A stretch of 64,000 bases of DNA from Acutalibacter sp. 1XD8-33 (GTDB lineage: Bacteria; Bacillota; Clostridia; Oscillospirales; Acutalibacteraceae). A model generated the notes under the pieces. The model had not been told where the DNA came from. It saw only the letters and a program-made list of their open reading frames with translations, and searched no databases. Numbering within the stretch: the stretch's first letter is position 1; each line of letters starts with the position of its first letter. Positions 29,570 through 38,916 of this stretch are shown piece by piece. The stretch covers positions 248,001-312,000 of the forward strand of contig NZ_RAZF01000001.1 of assembly GCF_003612555.1 (NCBI RefSeq), written 5' to 3'. Made by a program: the position numbers and the translations under genes.

Positions 29570-30355
29570 ATGAAATTAACCATTTTAGGCAGCTGTTCCG
29601 GCACTGAGCCCATGCCTGGGCGGCACCAGACCAGCGTGGCCCTGGAGACCGGCGGCAAGCTCTTTTTCCTGGACGCCGGGGAAAACTGCGGCTACCAGTC
29701 CTACATCCAGGGCCTGGACATCCTGGCCACAGACAGCGTCTTTATTTCTCACACCCATATGGACCATACCGGCGGACTGCCCCATCTGCTGTGGAACCTG
29801 CGGAAGCTGTGCACCATCTCCAAGGAGAACGAGGATCGGATGCGGGGGCGGAAAATTCGAGTGTTTTTGCCGGACCTGGACGTGTTCGACGGAGTCTGCA
29901 AAATGCTTCGGGGCAGCGAGGGGAATTATGAGACCGTCTTTTCCCTGGAGCCCCACCTGGTAGAGGATGGCCCCCTGCTGGACGGCCGCCTGCGGGTCTC
30001 CGCTTTCCACAACTGGCATTTGGGAGACCCCGCCCCCGGCGAGCCCTGGAAGAGTTTTTCCTTTCTGCTGGAGGCCGAGGGCAAAAAGCTGGTGTACTCC
30101 GGGGATTTTCGAGACTTTTCGGAGCTTCGGCCCCATCTGGACGGCGCGGACTTAATCTTGTTGGAAACAGGGCACCACCGGGCATGCGAGCTGTGCAAGG
30201 AGCTGGTGGATTCCGGTGCGCCCTTCGGTCGGGTGATGTTCTACCACCACGGCCTGGAGATTCTGGGCGACTTTGAGGGCGAGCTGGCCCTGGCCCGGGA
30301 GGTGCTGGGCGACCGGGTGGACTTCGCAGACGACGGCACGGAAATCAGCCTGTAA
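29570..30355 (+). CDS. metallo-beta-lactamase fold hydrolase
   Basis: A 261-residue cytoplasmic protein with SHTHMDHTGG, the zinc-binding HxHxDH motif, a later Asp in YSGDFRD and a C-terminal His in FYHHGLE. The overall pattern resembles RNase Z-like or small-molecule MBL hydrolases; the substrate is unknown. The ATG at 29570 follows AGAAAGGAG. It stands alone between a repeat block and a decayed gene. Confidence 0.85.
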   Translation: MKLTILGSCSGTEPMPGRHQTSVALETGGKLFFLDAGENCGYQSYIQGLDILATDSVFISHTHMDHTGGLPHLLWNLRKLCTISKENEDRMRGRKIRVFLPDLDVFDGVCKMLRGSEGNYETVFSLEPHLVEDGPLLDGRLRVSAFHNWHLGDPAPGEPWKSFSFLLEAEGKKLVYSGDFRDFSELRPHLDGADLILLETGHHRACELCKELVDSGAPFGRVMFYHHGLEILGDFEGELALAREVLGDRVDFADDGTEISL

Positions 30356-30376
30356 AACAGGCAGAACAGTGGAGGA

Positions 30377-30840
30377 GAGCTATGGTTGCGGTAGGGGGGG
30401 CTGAAGGACGCGCCCGTCCTGGCAGAACTAGAAGCTCAGGTGGCGGTCTTTGGCTCCGGGGGGAGCCGCCGGGCGCCGGAGGAATTCCCCTGGCTGGGGG
30501 AATTCGCGGCCAGGTCGGGACTGGAGATTGCCATAGAGCCCCTCCGCCGGGAAGAGTGCAATATTCTCAGCTTTGTCTCCAAAGCGGTGGAGATGGGCCT
30601 CTTTGGCGGAACTGCCCCATGTAGGAGTGCTGGGGGATACCTATCATATGGCCGAGGCGGTGAAAAGGCGGTTTCCCAAACCTGGAGACGGCCAGGACTA
30701 CGCCGCCCACTGGAAGGCGCTGAAAGAGGCGGGGTAGTCCGGCCGGATCAGCATTGAGGTGAACACAGAGAATTTGCGTACAGATGGGCGGGAGGCGTTT
30801 CAGCTGTTAAATTCTTTAGCGGCATGGAACCTAAAGGAGA
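30377..30840 (+). pseudogene. remnant of a sugar isomerase/epimerase (TIM barrel)
   Basis: The frame around 30440-30610 reads VAVFGSGGSRRAPEEF ... GLEIAIEPLRREECNI, typical of the central part of AP endonuclease 2-like isomerases. Near 30606 the frame shifts to AELPHVGVLGDTYHMAEAV, then PGDGQDYAAHWKALKEAG, a TAG stop (30735-30737) and [13 protein letters not shown]. The N-terminal half and the segment normally after DTYHM are missing. The tail is in frame with the next gene, creating a false long open frame from 30759. The family is the same as the intact gene at 4389. Confidence 0.75.
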
Positions 30841-30849
30841 AATTGGGTA

Positions 30850-30878
30850 TTGCAAAAAGCGGCGGGCTGGTGTATGAT
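30850..30878 (+). promoter_or_regulatory. candidate promoter for the chemoreceptor gene
   Basis: TTGCAA (30850-30855), 17 bases, TATGAT (30873-30878), about 70 bases before the ATG at 30948. It lies just after the decayed isomerase tail. Confidence 0.5.
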
Positions 30879-30947
30879 AATAAGGATAATGTCTTTAGGG
30901 CGAAACGGGAGCGTCCCGCTTTGCAGGAAAGGAACGTGGGCATACAT

Positions 30948-32600
30948 ATGAGAAGAAAAAGCGTCAAAAAAATGATAGCAATCCAGGTGGCCGCAGCCTT
31001 GGCCTCCACGATCTTGTTCAGCTTTATCACAACGTTCAACATTTTCCGGATCCAGGGGATTCAGGCAGATGCGGAACAGGCCAGCGCCTTGCTAGACCGG
31101 GCCCAGAGAGCGGAGGTAGCCCACTATAAGTGGTCCTCCAATCTAAGTAACGCCCTTTATGCCGGAACAGAGTTTACCGGCAGCATTGACCCCACTACCT
31201 GTGTGCTGGGCCAGTGGATCTATGGCGAGGCGGGGACTGACGATCCTGTGGTACTGGAGCTGCGCTCTCAGCTGGAACCTCTCCACAAGGAACTGCATGA
31301 GTCCGCAACCCATGTTCTGGATATGTTGGAGGACGATCCTTCTGGAGCGCAGGACTATTATCAGGACACGATCCAGAAAAACCTGGGGACTCTGGTGGGA
31401 TTGCTGGACCAGGTGGTTGACGAGGGCGGTGTGCTGACTTTGGAGAGCCAGAAACAGATTGGGTTTACCACGGTTACGATGCACATTACCTCGGGAGTAT
31501 GCTTGTTTTTGGCCCTGGCCTGTTTGATCAGTCTGATCTACTATGTGGTAAAGCGGGTAGTCGCCCCGATTTTGGATATCACCAAAGAGAGCGCCCAGCT
31601 GCAGGAGGGGCTTTTAGATCTGGAAATGACCTACAATTCTCCTGATGAGGTGGGAGATCTGGCCAGGACTTTGAAGGATTCTATGAGCCTGATCCGTAGC
31701 TATGTGACGGACATCAACCGGTTGATGGGCGAGCTTTCCCAGGGCAACTTTGACGTGCATACCAGCACGGACTATATTGGGGACTTCAGCACGATTCAGT
31801 CCTCAATGGACAGTTTTACCAGGACGATTTCCAATACGCTGGAGCAGATTACCGAGGCGGAGCAGCGGATTTCCGCCAACGCGGAGCAGCTTTCCAGTAG
31901 CTCCCAGTCCCTGGCCCAGGGAGCTACCGAGCAGGCCAGCTCTGTGCAGGAGCTGTATGCCACTCTGGATGGCGTTTCCCAGAGCGCAAAGCAAAATGTG
32001 GAGGTTGCTTCTGACGCTCAGACCCATGCGGATATGACCAGCAAGCAGGTTTCCGCCAGCGGAGAGCATATGCGGCAGATGGTGTCCGCCATGGAGGACA
32101 TCAGCGGAACTTCCCAGCAGATTGGTCAGATCATTACGACCATTGAGGATATTTCCTTCCAGACCAATATCTTGGCGCTGAACGCGGCTGTTGAGGCCGC
32201 CCGGGCCGGAGAGGCGGGCAAGGGCTTTGCCGTTGTTGCCGGCGAGGTGCGCAGCTTGGCGGCGCAGTCAGACCAGGCGGCAAAGGCGACCAAGGAGCTC
32301 ATCGACAACTGTGTGGCCGCTACAGCCCGGGGAACCCAGATTGTGGGCGGTGTGTCCCAAGAGCTGCAAAGCACTTTGGAGCTGGTTACCCGTTCCAATC
32401 AGGATATTGGCGTGATTGCCGAGGCGGTACGGAGAGAAGCGGAGGCGATTATGCAGGTGACGGAGGGGATCGGGCAGATCTCCGCCGTGGTGCAGACCAA
32501 TTCTGCCACCAGCGAGGAATCTGCGGCGGTGAGCACAGAGTTGTTTACTCAGGCCAACCGGCTGAAGGCGCAGATTCAGCAGTTCCAGCTGAGGCGCTAA
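30948..32600 (+). CDS. methyl-accepting chemotaxis protein with extracytoplasmic CZB-like domain
   Basis: 550 residues: membrane helix 1 (about 9-33); an outside domain (about 34-180) with [13 protein letters not shown], then CVLGQWIYG, then HKELHE, the His/Cys/His/His spacing of the chemoreceptor zinc-binding (CZB) domain; helix 2 (about 182-207); a HAMP region; and a signalling domain with the hairpin tip [23 protein letters not shown] 30948 follows AGGAAAGGAA; the upstream in-frame stretch from 30759 is pseudogene tail. CZB domains are more often cytoplasmic, so their position outside is unusual. No other chemotaxis genes are near. Confidence 0.9.
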   Translation: MRRKSVKKMIAIQVAAALASTILFSFITTFNIFRIQGIQADAEQASALLDRAQRAEVAHYKWSSNLSNALYAGTEFTGSIDPTTCVLGQWIYGEAGTDDPVVLELRSQLEPLHKELHESATHVLDMLEDDPSGAQDYYQDTIQKNLGTLVGLLDQVVDEGGVLTLESQKQIGFTTVTMHITSGVCLFLALACLISLIYYVVKRVVAPILDITKESAQLQEGLLDLEMTYNSPDEVGDLARTLKDSMSLIRSYVTDINRLMGELSQGNFDVHTSTDYIGDFSTIQSSMDSFTRTISNTLEQITEAEQRISANAEQLSSSSQSLAQGATEQASSVQELYATLDGVSQSAKQNVEVASDAQTHADMTSKQVSASGEHMRQMVSAMEDISGTSQQIGQIITTIEDISFQTNILALNAAVEAARAGEAGKGFAVVAGEVRSLAAQSDQAAKATKELIDNCVAATARGTQIVGGVSQELQSTLELVTRSNQDIGVIAEAVRREAEAIMQVTEGIGQISAVVQTNSATSEESAAVSTELFTQANRLKAQIQQFQLRR

Positions 32601-32612
32601 ACAAAAAATTGC

Positions 32613-32650
32613 AAAAAAACCGGCGGAAAGACTATTCCGCCGGTTTTTTT
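32613..32650. terminator. strong bidirectional intrinsic terminator
   Basis: A perfect 16-bp stem (32613-32628 with 32635-32650), ACCGGCGGAA paired to TTCCGCCGGT, is flanked by A7 and T7. It lies 12 bases after the chemoreceptor stop. Confidence 0.92.
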
Positions 32651-32985
32651 GCGTACATAACGCTTCTCCATAGATCGAGCGTGCTTTTTGCAAGTGATAT
32701 AGAGGCCTTCGGCAACTGAATCCTTGCCAACGCAAAGGCGGCGTTGGATCCGCCACTACGCATTCAGTTAATCAGGGTAAAGGTTTAGTCCACTCCAGGG
32801 TTTCCACCCCTGAACCGCCGGAGGCCAAGCACAGCGAAGTGAGCACCGCATTGTTTCAAAAAGTATGCTTTTTGAAACAATGCGGCTGCCTTCCTAAAAA
32901 AGCGCTTCCCTTTTTCGAGGATTTTTGATAAAATATACAGGTGCGAAAAACGGAGGAATGATCCCCAAAAGAAAGGATGATTGTT
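32651..32985. repeat. intergenic repeat fragments upstream of the MATE gene
   Basis: 335 bases with no gene. It includes fragments of the GAGGCCTTCGGC and CAGGGTAAAGGTTTAG repeat modules and inverted repeats around AAGTATGCTTTTTGAAAC (32860-32880). AT-rich bases 32920-32945 may contain a promoter, but no clear boxes are seen. Confidence 0.5.
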
Positions 32986-34347
32986 TTGAGTCAAAATTCC
33001 CAAGCCCAAAACCGGATGGGCACGGCAAACATGCTGCCACTGATTTTCTCGATGGCCCTTCCCGCCATGTTTTCCATGTTGGTGCAGGCCCTGTATAACA
33101 TTGTGGACAGCTATTTCGTTTCCCAGGTAAGCGAGAAGGCCTTGGCGGCGGTTTCCCTTGCCTTTCCCATCCAAAACCTGCTCATCGCCTTTGCTGTGGG
33201 CACGGCGGTGGGCGTCACGTCCCTCATTTCCCGGCGGCTGGGCCAGGGCAGGCGGAAGGAAGCGGGAGCCGCTGCGGTCCACGGCATTCTGCTGGGCATC
33301 GCCACCTCGCTGGTGTTCGCGGTGTACGGCGCGTTCTTTACCACGCCCTTTTTTCGGATGTTCGAATCGGACCCGGAGATTGTCCACATGGGCGACCAGT
33401 ACATTTCCATCTGCTGCGTGCTGTCCTTTGGCAGCTTTGTGGTGGTAATGATCGAGAAAATTTTGCAAGCCACGGGAAATATGCTTTGGCCGATGATATT
33501 CCAGCTGGTGGGCGCGCTGATCAACATTGTGCTGGACCCGGTGTTTATCTTCGGCTGGTTCGGCCTGCCCGCTATGGGCGTGGTAGGCGCGGCAGCGGCT
33601 ACTGTGGCGGGGCAGATTCTCTCCATGGTGTTCAGTGTGGTCGTGATTTGCGTACGGCCCCATGAAATTCAGATCAGCTTCAAGGGCTTCCGCTTTGACT
33701 GGCAGACAGTGAAAAATATCTATGCGGTGGGGCTCCCAGCTATTATGATGCAGGCCATCGGCACAGTGATGAATATGGCCATGAACGCCATTCTCTCCGG
33801 CTTTTCCACTGCCGCCTACACGGTGTTCGGCCTTTATTTCAAGCTGCAATCCTTCGTGTTCATGCCGGTTTTTGGTTTGACCCAGGGCCTGCTGCCTATT
33901 ATGGGCTACAATTACGGCGCGAAGAATAAGAAGCGGCTGCTTTCTGCTCTGAGCCAGGGCTGCGCTATTGCGGCGGTGATCATGGCTGCGGGAATGCTAG
34001 TGTTCCTGCTTCTGCCAGGCCAGCTTCTGAGCATCTTCAACGCGTCAGAGGAGCTGCACTCTATCGGGATACCCGCTTTGCGGATTATCTGCACCTGCTT
34101 TCTCTTCGCCGCCCTGGGCATTGTGTCCTCTACCTTGTTCCAGGCGGTGGGAAAGGGCACCTATAGCCTGATTGTGTCCCTGATGCGCCAGCTGGTGGTT
34201 CTGGTGCCCGTGGCTTGGATTCTGGCGGCGGCTACCGGTCAGGTAAATGCCGTGTGGTGGGCGTTCCCCATTGCGGAAACATTCTCCCTGGCGGCCAGCG
34301 TGGTGTTTTTCCTGCGGCTGTACCATTCTCAGATCAAAGACCTATAA
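32986..34347 (+). CDS. MATE family multidrug/metabolite exporter
   Basis: A 453-residue inner-membrane antiporter of the DinF/NorM superfamily with about twelve hydrophobic segments in two homologous halves. The N-terminus (ANMLPLIFSMALPAMFSML, then ALYNIVDSYFVSQ) is typical of clostridial MATE proteins. The TTG at 32986 is chosen as start because AAGAAAGG directly abuts the ATG at 32977, leaving no spacing, whereas the TTG is 9 bases away. Substrate is unknown. Confidence 0.92.
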   Translation: MSQNSQAQNRMGTANMLPLIFSMALPAMFSMLVQALYNIVDSYFVSQVSEKALAAVSLAFPIQNLLIAFAVGTAVGVTSLISRRLGQGRRKEAGAAAVHGILLGIATSLVFAVYGAFFTTPFFRMFESDPEIVHMGDQYISICCVLSFGSFVVVMIEKILQATGNMLWPMIFQLVGALINIVLDPVFIFGWFGLPAMGVVGAAAATVAGQILSMVFSVVVICVRPHEIQISFKGFRFDWQTVKNIYAVGLPAIMMQAIGTVMNMAMNAILSGFSTAAYTVFGLYFKLQSFVFMPVFGLTQGLLPIMGYNYGAKNKKRLLSALSQGCAIAAVIMAAGMLVFLLLPGQLLSIFNASEELHSIGIPALRIICTCFLFAALGIVSSTLFQAVGKGTYSLIVSLMRQLVVLVPVAWILAAATGQVNAVWWAFPIAETFSLAASVVFFLRLYHSQIKDL

Positions 34348-34368
34348 AAGCGCGCGTATCATTGGGAA

Positions 34369-34403
34369 ACCCCGGCCGGGATCGTTGCCTGGCCGGGGTC
34401 TTT
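34369..34403 (+). terminator. intrinsic terminator after MATE gene
   Basis: A 9-bp GC-rich stem (ACCCCGGCC at 34369-34377 against GGCCGGGGT at 34391-34399) followed by a short T-run, 22 bases after the stop. Confidence 0.75.
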
Positions 34404-34426
34404 ATGAGCGCTATAGTAAATGAGCT

Positions 34427-34873
34427 TTAGAGGCTGGGTTCTCCTGACTCTTCCAGGATCTCCAGCGTCTGGGAATCTCCCTGCCCGCTTTGCTGGGAGG
34501 AATCTTGCAGTTGGAGAAACCGGAGGACGGCGATGAACAGGCTGCCAGCTCCCAAGAGAGTATTGAGCCGGTCGGGGGAACCGGAAGCGTCTGTCTGACA
34601 TGCCAGGGATTCTGCCTGGCGCAGAAAGCCTGTCAGTGCGGCGATGTTGATGAGCCCGGCGGCAGTCTGCATTTCCAGCGGCTGTGGGTCCAAATTCTGG
34701 GCGGGGCAGAGAAGCTGACAGCGTTCCAGGTCCAGAGAGCGGTATTGGATTATCAACCCCAGCATAATCATCCGCAGCAGCTTTTGGGAATCCTCCAGCA
34801 GCGCCAGGCTTTCCTCCAATTCTCGAATGGAAAAATCCGGGCTGTGGGCCCAGAGGCCGCTTTCTCCTTTCAT
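34427..34873 (-). CDS. hypothetical protein, mostly helical
   Basis: A 148-residue protein I do not recognise. It appears almost wholly alpha-helical (SIRELEESLALLEDSQKLL, LLRMIMLGLIIQYRSLDLE) with a Ser/Gln-rich C-terminal tail. No signal peptide or clear membrane helix is visible. The ATG at 34873 has GGGAGGG about 8 bases upstream, better than the ATG at 34915. It is convergent with the MATE gene and alone on its strand. Confidence 0.6.
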   Translation of the reverse strand: MKGESGLWAHSPDFSIRELEESLALLEDSQKLLRMIMLGLIIQYRSLDLERCQLLCPAQNLDPQPLEMQTAAGLINIAALTGFLRQAESLACQTDASGSPDRLNTLLGAGSLFIAVLRFLQLQDSSQQSGQGDSQTLEILEESGEPSL

Positions 34874-34909
34874 ATCTTGTCCCTCCCATCTGAACCGCTC
34901 TACCGTCTG

Positions 34910-34940
34910 GTTCAAAAGAAGTGTTTCGTCTCTTTTGAAC
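34910..34940. repeat. isolated hairpin of the GTTCAAAAGA type
   Basis: A 10-bp perfect stem (GTTCAAAAGA/TCTTTTGAAC) with an 11-base loop, matching the first hairpin of the 105-bp elements at 40541 and 56261. It lies in the leader of the minus-strand hypothetical gene. It is probably a partial or degenerate copy. Confidence 0.6.
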
Positions 34941-35083
34941 TACATTAACGGTATATGACCGGATATTGGATCTCGAACATGCTGATGCTATTCCAAATTA
35001 TGCAGGGAGAGGGGAAAGTGTGAGAAACACAAGAATTTAGAGTGATATCCAGCAAGTTTCATAAAATCTTTTTAGGAAACCGA

Positions 35084-35112
35084 TTGACATTTTGAAAATT
35101 TGGTTGTATAAT
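35084..35112 (+). promoter_or_regulatory. promoter of the GH32 gene
   Basis: Perfect TTGACA (35084-35089), 17 bases, perfect TATAAT (35107-35112). The predicted start is near 35119, within GCAAATCGTTAACAT, a possible regulator site by position only. Confidence 0.85.
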
Positions 35113-35159
35113 TGCAGCAAATCGTTAACATACAAAAGTAAAAGGAGGAGAGTGGAGAA

Positions 35160-36815
35160 TTGAGAACAAGAATGATTTCGGCCAGCGGCAAATATTTGCT
35201 TTTGCCCATCGCGGGCCAGCTCCGCATGTTCCCGCCCTCGGGAAAGCTACAGATTCTGGGCCTGTACCGGGACGAACAGCTTCTGGAAGAGTTGGAGCTG
35301 AACCTCTCGGTCAGCCCCCGGGCCTGGGGCGTCCTGTACCTGGAGCCTTACGCCGGCCAGGAGCTGGAGCTGCGGCTGGAGGGCGGGGACGAGTCCCTGC
35401 TGGACCTGCTGGAGGTGGCCGATGAGCCCAAGGACGCGGACACCCTCTACCGGGAGCCGGAGCGCCCCCTGGCCCATATCACCCCGGCCCGGGGCTTTAT
35501 GAACGACCCCAACGGGCTTTTCTATTATAAAGGGGAGTACCACTACTTCGCCCAGCTGAATCCCTACGGCTTTGTGCCGGGGAACACCCACTGGATGCAC
35601 ATGGTCAGTCGGGATCTGGCCCACTGGCGGGAGCTGCCCTACGCCCTTCTTCCGGACGAGACCGGGCGCATGTACTCCGGGGGCGGCATTGTGGACGAGA
35701 ACAACACCTCCGGCCTGGGAAAGGACGGGGAGCCCCCCATCTTCTTGTTCTACACGGCAGCGGGCAGCAAAACCCATTGGAGCAAGGGCCGGCCCTTTGA
35801 AATTGCGGCGGCCGTGAGCACCGACGGGGGAAGGACTTTTGAGAAGCTGCCGGAAAATCCCCTGGTGCCTAATATCCTCTTTATGAACCGGGACCCCAAG
35901 GTGGTATGGGAACCGGAGGGGGAGAACTGGGTCATGTCCATCTTCCTGGACAACGACCGGTACATGTTCCTGTACTCCAAGGACCTGATCCACTGGGACC
36001 AGGGGGACGTCTGGGAGATTCGGGGCGCGGCGGAGTGCCCGGACCTGTTCTGTCTGCCCCTGGACGGGGACGAGACGAAAAAGAAGTGGGTGCTCTGGGG
36101 CTCCACGGACTGCTATCTGGTTGGGCATTTTGCGGGCAGGCGGTTTGTGCCGGAGGGCCCTGCGGTGGAGGGCTGCACCAAGAAGCTCCACTCGGCCTAT
36201 AGCGTTTCCGCCTGGTCTCCGGGGGGCTACGCGGCCCAGACCTTCACGGGCCTGCCGGGTGGCCGGGTGGTGCAGGTCTCCTGGATCCGGACCTGGACCA
36301 GCCGGGGGCCGTTTTCCAGCTGCGCCAGCGTGCCCAGCGAGCTGCGGCTGGTCTCCACAGCGGAGGGGCCCAGGGTATTTTTCTGGCCCGTGGAGGAGGT
36401 GGAAAACTTGTATCAGGACGGCTTTTCCTTTGAGAACCGGGGCCTGGAGGAGTTCGAGCGGATCCCCCGACAGGCCCTGGGGGAGGCCATGGACATGACC
36501 TTCCGGCTGACCGTGAAGCCGGACCAGCCCATCGCCTTTTCCGTGCGGGGGGTGCTCATTGTGTACGACCCCCGGCTGGGGCGGCTGATGCTACCCAGCG
36601 GCGCCTACGACGTGGGCCCGGTGGGGGATACCCTGGAGCTGCGGATCATCACGGACCGGATGTCCATGGAATTCTTCGTCAACGGCGGGCAGTTCCAGAT
36701 TTCCCTGGCTACGGTGCTGGACCCCGCCCAGACCGGCATCACCCCCGTCTACCTGGAACCCGGCATTGGCGTGGACTTCGAGGTCCACCGGCTGGGGGGC
36801 ATCTGGGAGACTTAA
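35160..36815 (+). CDS. GH32 family beta-fructosidase
   Basis: 551 residues. About 95 residues of beta-rich sequence precede the five-bladed propeller, and a C-terminal beta-sandwich follows. Catalytic residues are visible: nucleophile Asp116 in FMNDPNG, Asp245 in NRDPK and acid/base Glu292 in AECPDLF. The family hydrolyses sucrose, levan, inulin or fructo-oligosaccharides. No signal peptide is present, so it is likely intracellular, acting on short imported sugars. The TTG at 35160 has AAGGAGGAG 9 bases upstream; the ATG at 35172 is too far. A LacI regulator and sugar importer lie downstream. Confidence 0.93.
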   Translation: MRTRMISASGKYLLLPIAGQLRMFPPSGKLQILGLYRDEQLLEELELNLSVSPRAWGVLYLEPYAGQELELRLEGGDESLLDLLEVADEPKDADTLYREPERPLAHITPARGFMNDPNGLFYYKGEYHYFAQLNPYGFVPGNTHWMHMVSRDLAHWRELPYALLPDETGRMYSGGGIVDENNTSGLGKDGEPPIFLFYTAAGSKTHWSKGRPFEIAAAVSTDGGRTFEKLPENPLVPNILFMNRDPKVVWEPEGENWVMSIFLDNDRYMFLYSKDLIHWDQGDVWEIRGAAECPDLFCLPLDGDETKKKWVLWGSTDCYLVGHFAGRRFVPEGPAVEGCTKKLHSAYSVSAWSPGGYAAQTFTGLPGGRVVQVSWIRTWTSRGPFSSCASVPSELRLVSTAEGPRVFFWPVEEVENLYQDGFSFENRGLEEFERIPRQALGEAMDMTFRLTVKPDQPIAFSVRGVLIVYDPRLGRLMLPSGAYDVGPVGDTLELRIITDRMSMEFFVNGGQFQISLATVLDPAQTGITPVYLEPGIGVDFEVHRLGGIWET

Positions 36816-37248
36816 GGTCGTGGGACTCTGTCCCACACCCTGCAAGGGGCCTAACGCCCCTTGACCGCGTAATGTCACTCCTCATTACATTCGTCGTGAA
36901 GGTTTTATGTGTTTTGACGAGCTGACCGAACAACCGTAAAAGTTTCGTCAACCTTTTCAAAGGTTGCGGAGTGTGAGGCAGAGCCTCACGACCTTGCCCT
37001 TGACCTTAACACCTGAGAAGCGCAATTTTTGCGGGGTGAATTGGCGAGCGAAGTCTGCCAAGAGGGGGGCTTTTTGCAAGAATAAAAAGCCCCCCTGGAA
37101 ACCGGAGAAGGCCAGCTCTGTGGGCACGGAACGAGCCGCAAGACCCGCCCGGCCCTGTGCCCCGCAACCAAGTAACGCGCGCACCCACGTGCCCATATAA
37201 AAAATCCCATACTCTATCGAATTAGAAAAAATTTTTGGAGGTATCATC
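36816..37248. repeat. intergenic repeat mosaic
   Basis: 433 bases, no gene supported. Bases 36881-36965 carry reversed GTAAAAGTTTCGTCAACC-type modules. Bases 36990-37020 are a reversed copy of CTTCTCAGGTGTTAAGGTCA. Bases 37065-37097 form a hairpin of GGGGGGCTTTTT with AAAAAGCCCCCC. The block resembles 47700-47930 and 49840-50000 in order of parts. Confidence 0.7.
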
Positions 37249-38430
37249 ATGAGCGAAAAAAGCAGACTCTATCCGTCGGCGGCGCTGAACTGCGCCATCA
37301 CCAGCACATCGGGCAGCTTCGACCCCCAGCTTCCCCTGGGGAGAGAGGCGGGCACCGCTCGGCACTCCGCCACCGAGGCCCTGGTCCCCCCGGGCATCAT
37401 GATGCTGGAGGGGGGCAGAATGCGCCTGAATTTCCTGGCTCCGGACGCGGCCTCCGTTTCCGCCGAGGTGCACCGGGTGCGGTACGACCTGGAAAAGGGG
37501 CCGGACGGCCTGTGGACCATTGAGGTGGAGGGCGGCGACGGCGGCTTCTGCCCGGTGATGTTCTTCGTAGATGGTGCCGAGGTCCTCAACCCCCTGGCGC
37601 CCATCGGCTTTGGCGCGTCCCGGCCCATCAACTACGCGGACATCCCCCAGCAGGACAACGACTTCTTCCTGTGCAAGGACGTGCCCCACGGCTCCGTGAC
37701 CCAGGAGTTCTACCCCTCCAAGGCCACCGGCGGCATGAAGAGCTGCCTGGTCTACACCCCCGCCGGCTACATGAAGGAGACCGCCGGAGAATACCCGGTG
37801 CTGTACCTCCAGCACGGCCACGGGGAGAACGAGCAGTGCTGGGTCCACCAGGGCAAGGCCAATTTCATCCTGGACAACCTGATCGCCGAGGGCAAAATGA
37901 CCTCCTGCATTGTGGTGATGAACAACGGCATGGTCCAGAAGGAGGAGGACGGCCTGCGGGTGCTGGACATCGAGCGCATCGAGCAGCTGCTTCTGGAGGA
38001 CTGCATCCCCTTCATCGAATCCCGCTACCGGGTGAAAACCGATAAGTGGAGTCGGGCCATGGCGGGCCTGTCCATGGGCTCCATGCAGACCAGCGTGGTC
38101 ACCCTGAGCCACCCGGACCTGTTCGGCTACGCCGGGGTGTTCAGTGGGTTTGTGGCCCCCAGAAAGAACCGGTTCGAGGGAAACTCCTATATCGACGCTC
38201 TCAACGACGGCGAGGCCTTCCGGCAGAACTACAAGGTGTTCTTCCGGGGCTGCGGCCGGGAGGACGATGTGGCCATCGAGAGCTTCCAGAGGGACAGCGC
38301 CCTCTTCGCGGAAAAGGGTCTGGCCCCCGACGCCTGCCCCGCCCATGTGGAGAAGCTCTATCACGGGGAGCACGAGTGGAACGTGTGGCGCATGTGCCTG
38401 CGGGACTTCGCCCAGCTGATCTTCCGGTAA
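37249..38430 (+). CDS. CE1-like esterase with N-terminal E-set domain
   Basis: 393 residues. About 1-130 form an immunoglobulin-like/E-set domain as in enterochelin esterases. About 140-393 are an alpha/beta-hydrolase with the nucleophile Ser275 in GLSMGS and a likely catalytic His in YHGEHEWNVW. No signal peptide, so cytoplasmic. CE1 members remove acyl or feruloyl groups from sugars or hydrolyse siderophore esters. Its position between GH32 and the LacI gene suggests deacylation of an imported sugar ester. The ATG follows TTGGAGG. Confidence 0.85.
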   Translation: MSEKSRLYPSAALNCAITSTSGSFDPQLPLGREAGTARHSATEALVPPGIMMLEGGRMRLNFLAPDAASVSAEVHRVRYDLEKGPDGLWTIEVEGGDGGFCPVMFFVDGAEVLNPLAPIGFGASRPINYADIPQQDNDFFLCKDVPHGSVTQEFYPSKATGGMKSCLVYTPAGYMKETAGEYPVLYLQHGHGENEQCWVHQGKANFILDNLIAEGKMTSCIVVMNNGMVQKEEDGLRVLDIERIEQLLLEDCIPFIESRYRVKTDKWSRAMAGLSMGSMQTSVVTLSHPDLFGYAGVFSGFVAPRKNRFEGNSYIDALNDGEAFRQNYKVFFRGCGREDDVAIESFQRDSALFAEKGLAPDACPAHVEKLYHGEHEWNVWRMCLRDFAQLIFR

Positions 38431-38804
38431 AACCCCGTGGGAGAGGTTTAAACGCGCATTTTTTGGACGATGTTTTGGAGTCTCGCCTGCCGGCTCGGTC
38501 GGTTCACAGCTTGTCTGCCACTGGCAGACGCTCACCCTCCGGGTTCTTAGGGGCGTTGCCCCTAAGAACCCTACCACCTTTTGAAAAAGGTGGACGAAAA
38601 CTTTACCCTGGTTAGTTGGATGCGCCCCAACGAACCATTTGCGCGATCAAGGGGCGTTAGGCCCCTTGTGGGGTTTGGGGCAAAGCCCCAAGGTCTTGCC
38701 GTAGGGCGCGGCAGACTTGGCTTTGCCAAGTCTTGTGCGCCCGAAGGCCTTCCAATACTCAAAAACCAATTTCTCGCGCCAGCCGCATCCCCGGCGGAGG
38801 AATA
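38431..38804. repeat. intergenic repeat mosaic before the LacI gene
   Basis: No gene is supported. Bases 38480-38535 are a reversed copy of the GTCTCGCCTGCCGGCTCGG motif followed by CTGCCACTGGCAGACGCTCA. Bases 38541-38620 are a palindromic-looking stretch around CCCTACCACCTTTTGAAAAA. Bases 38641-38700 contain GGGGCGTTAGGCCCCTTG. Bases 38716-38731 are the CTTGGCTTTGCCAAG hairpin. Confidence 0.65.
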
Positions 38805-38848
38805 TTGACAAAACGGAAATTTTATAGTAATATATTTTTATCAAGCGC
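38805..38848 (+). promoter_or_regulatory. promoter of the LacI-type regulator with candidate operator
   Basis: TTGACA (38805-38810), 17 bases, TAATAT (38828-38833). CAAGCGC at 38842-38848, at about +3, also occurs inverted at 40956-40962 just downstream of the importer promoter. This would fit autoregulation. Confidence 0.55.
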
Positions 38849-38916
38849 CGTGCCTGAGAAATGCCGGGAGGGCCGCGTCTGTGATATGGCAAAAAAGGCG
38901 GTTTGGAGTGATGAAT

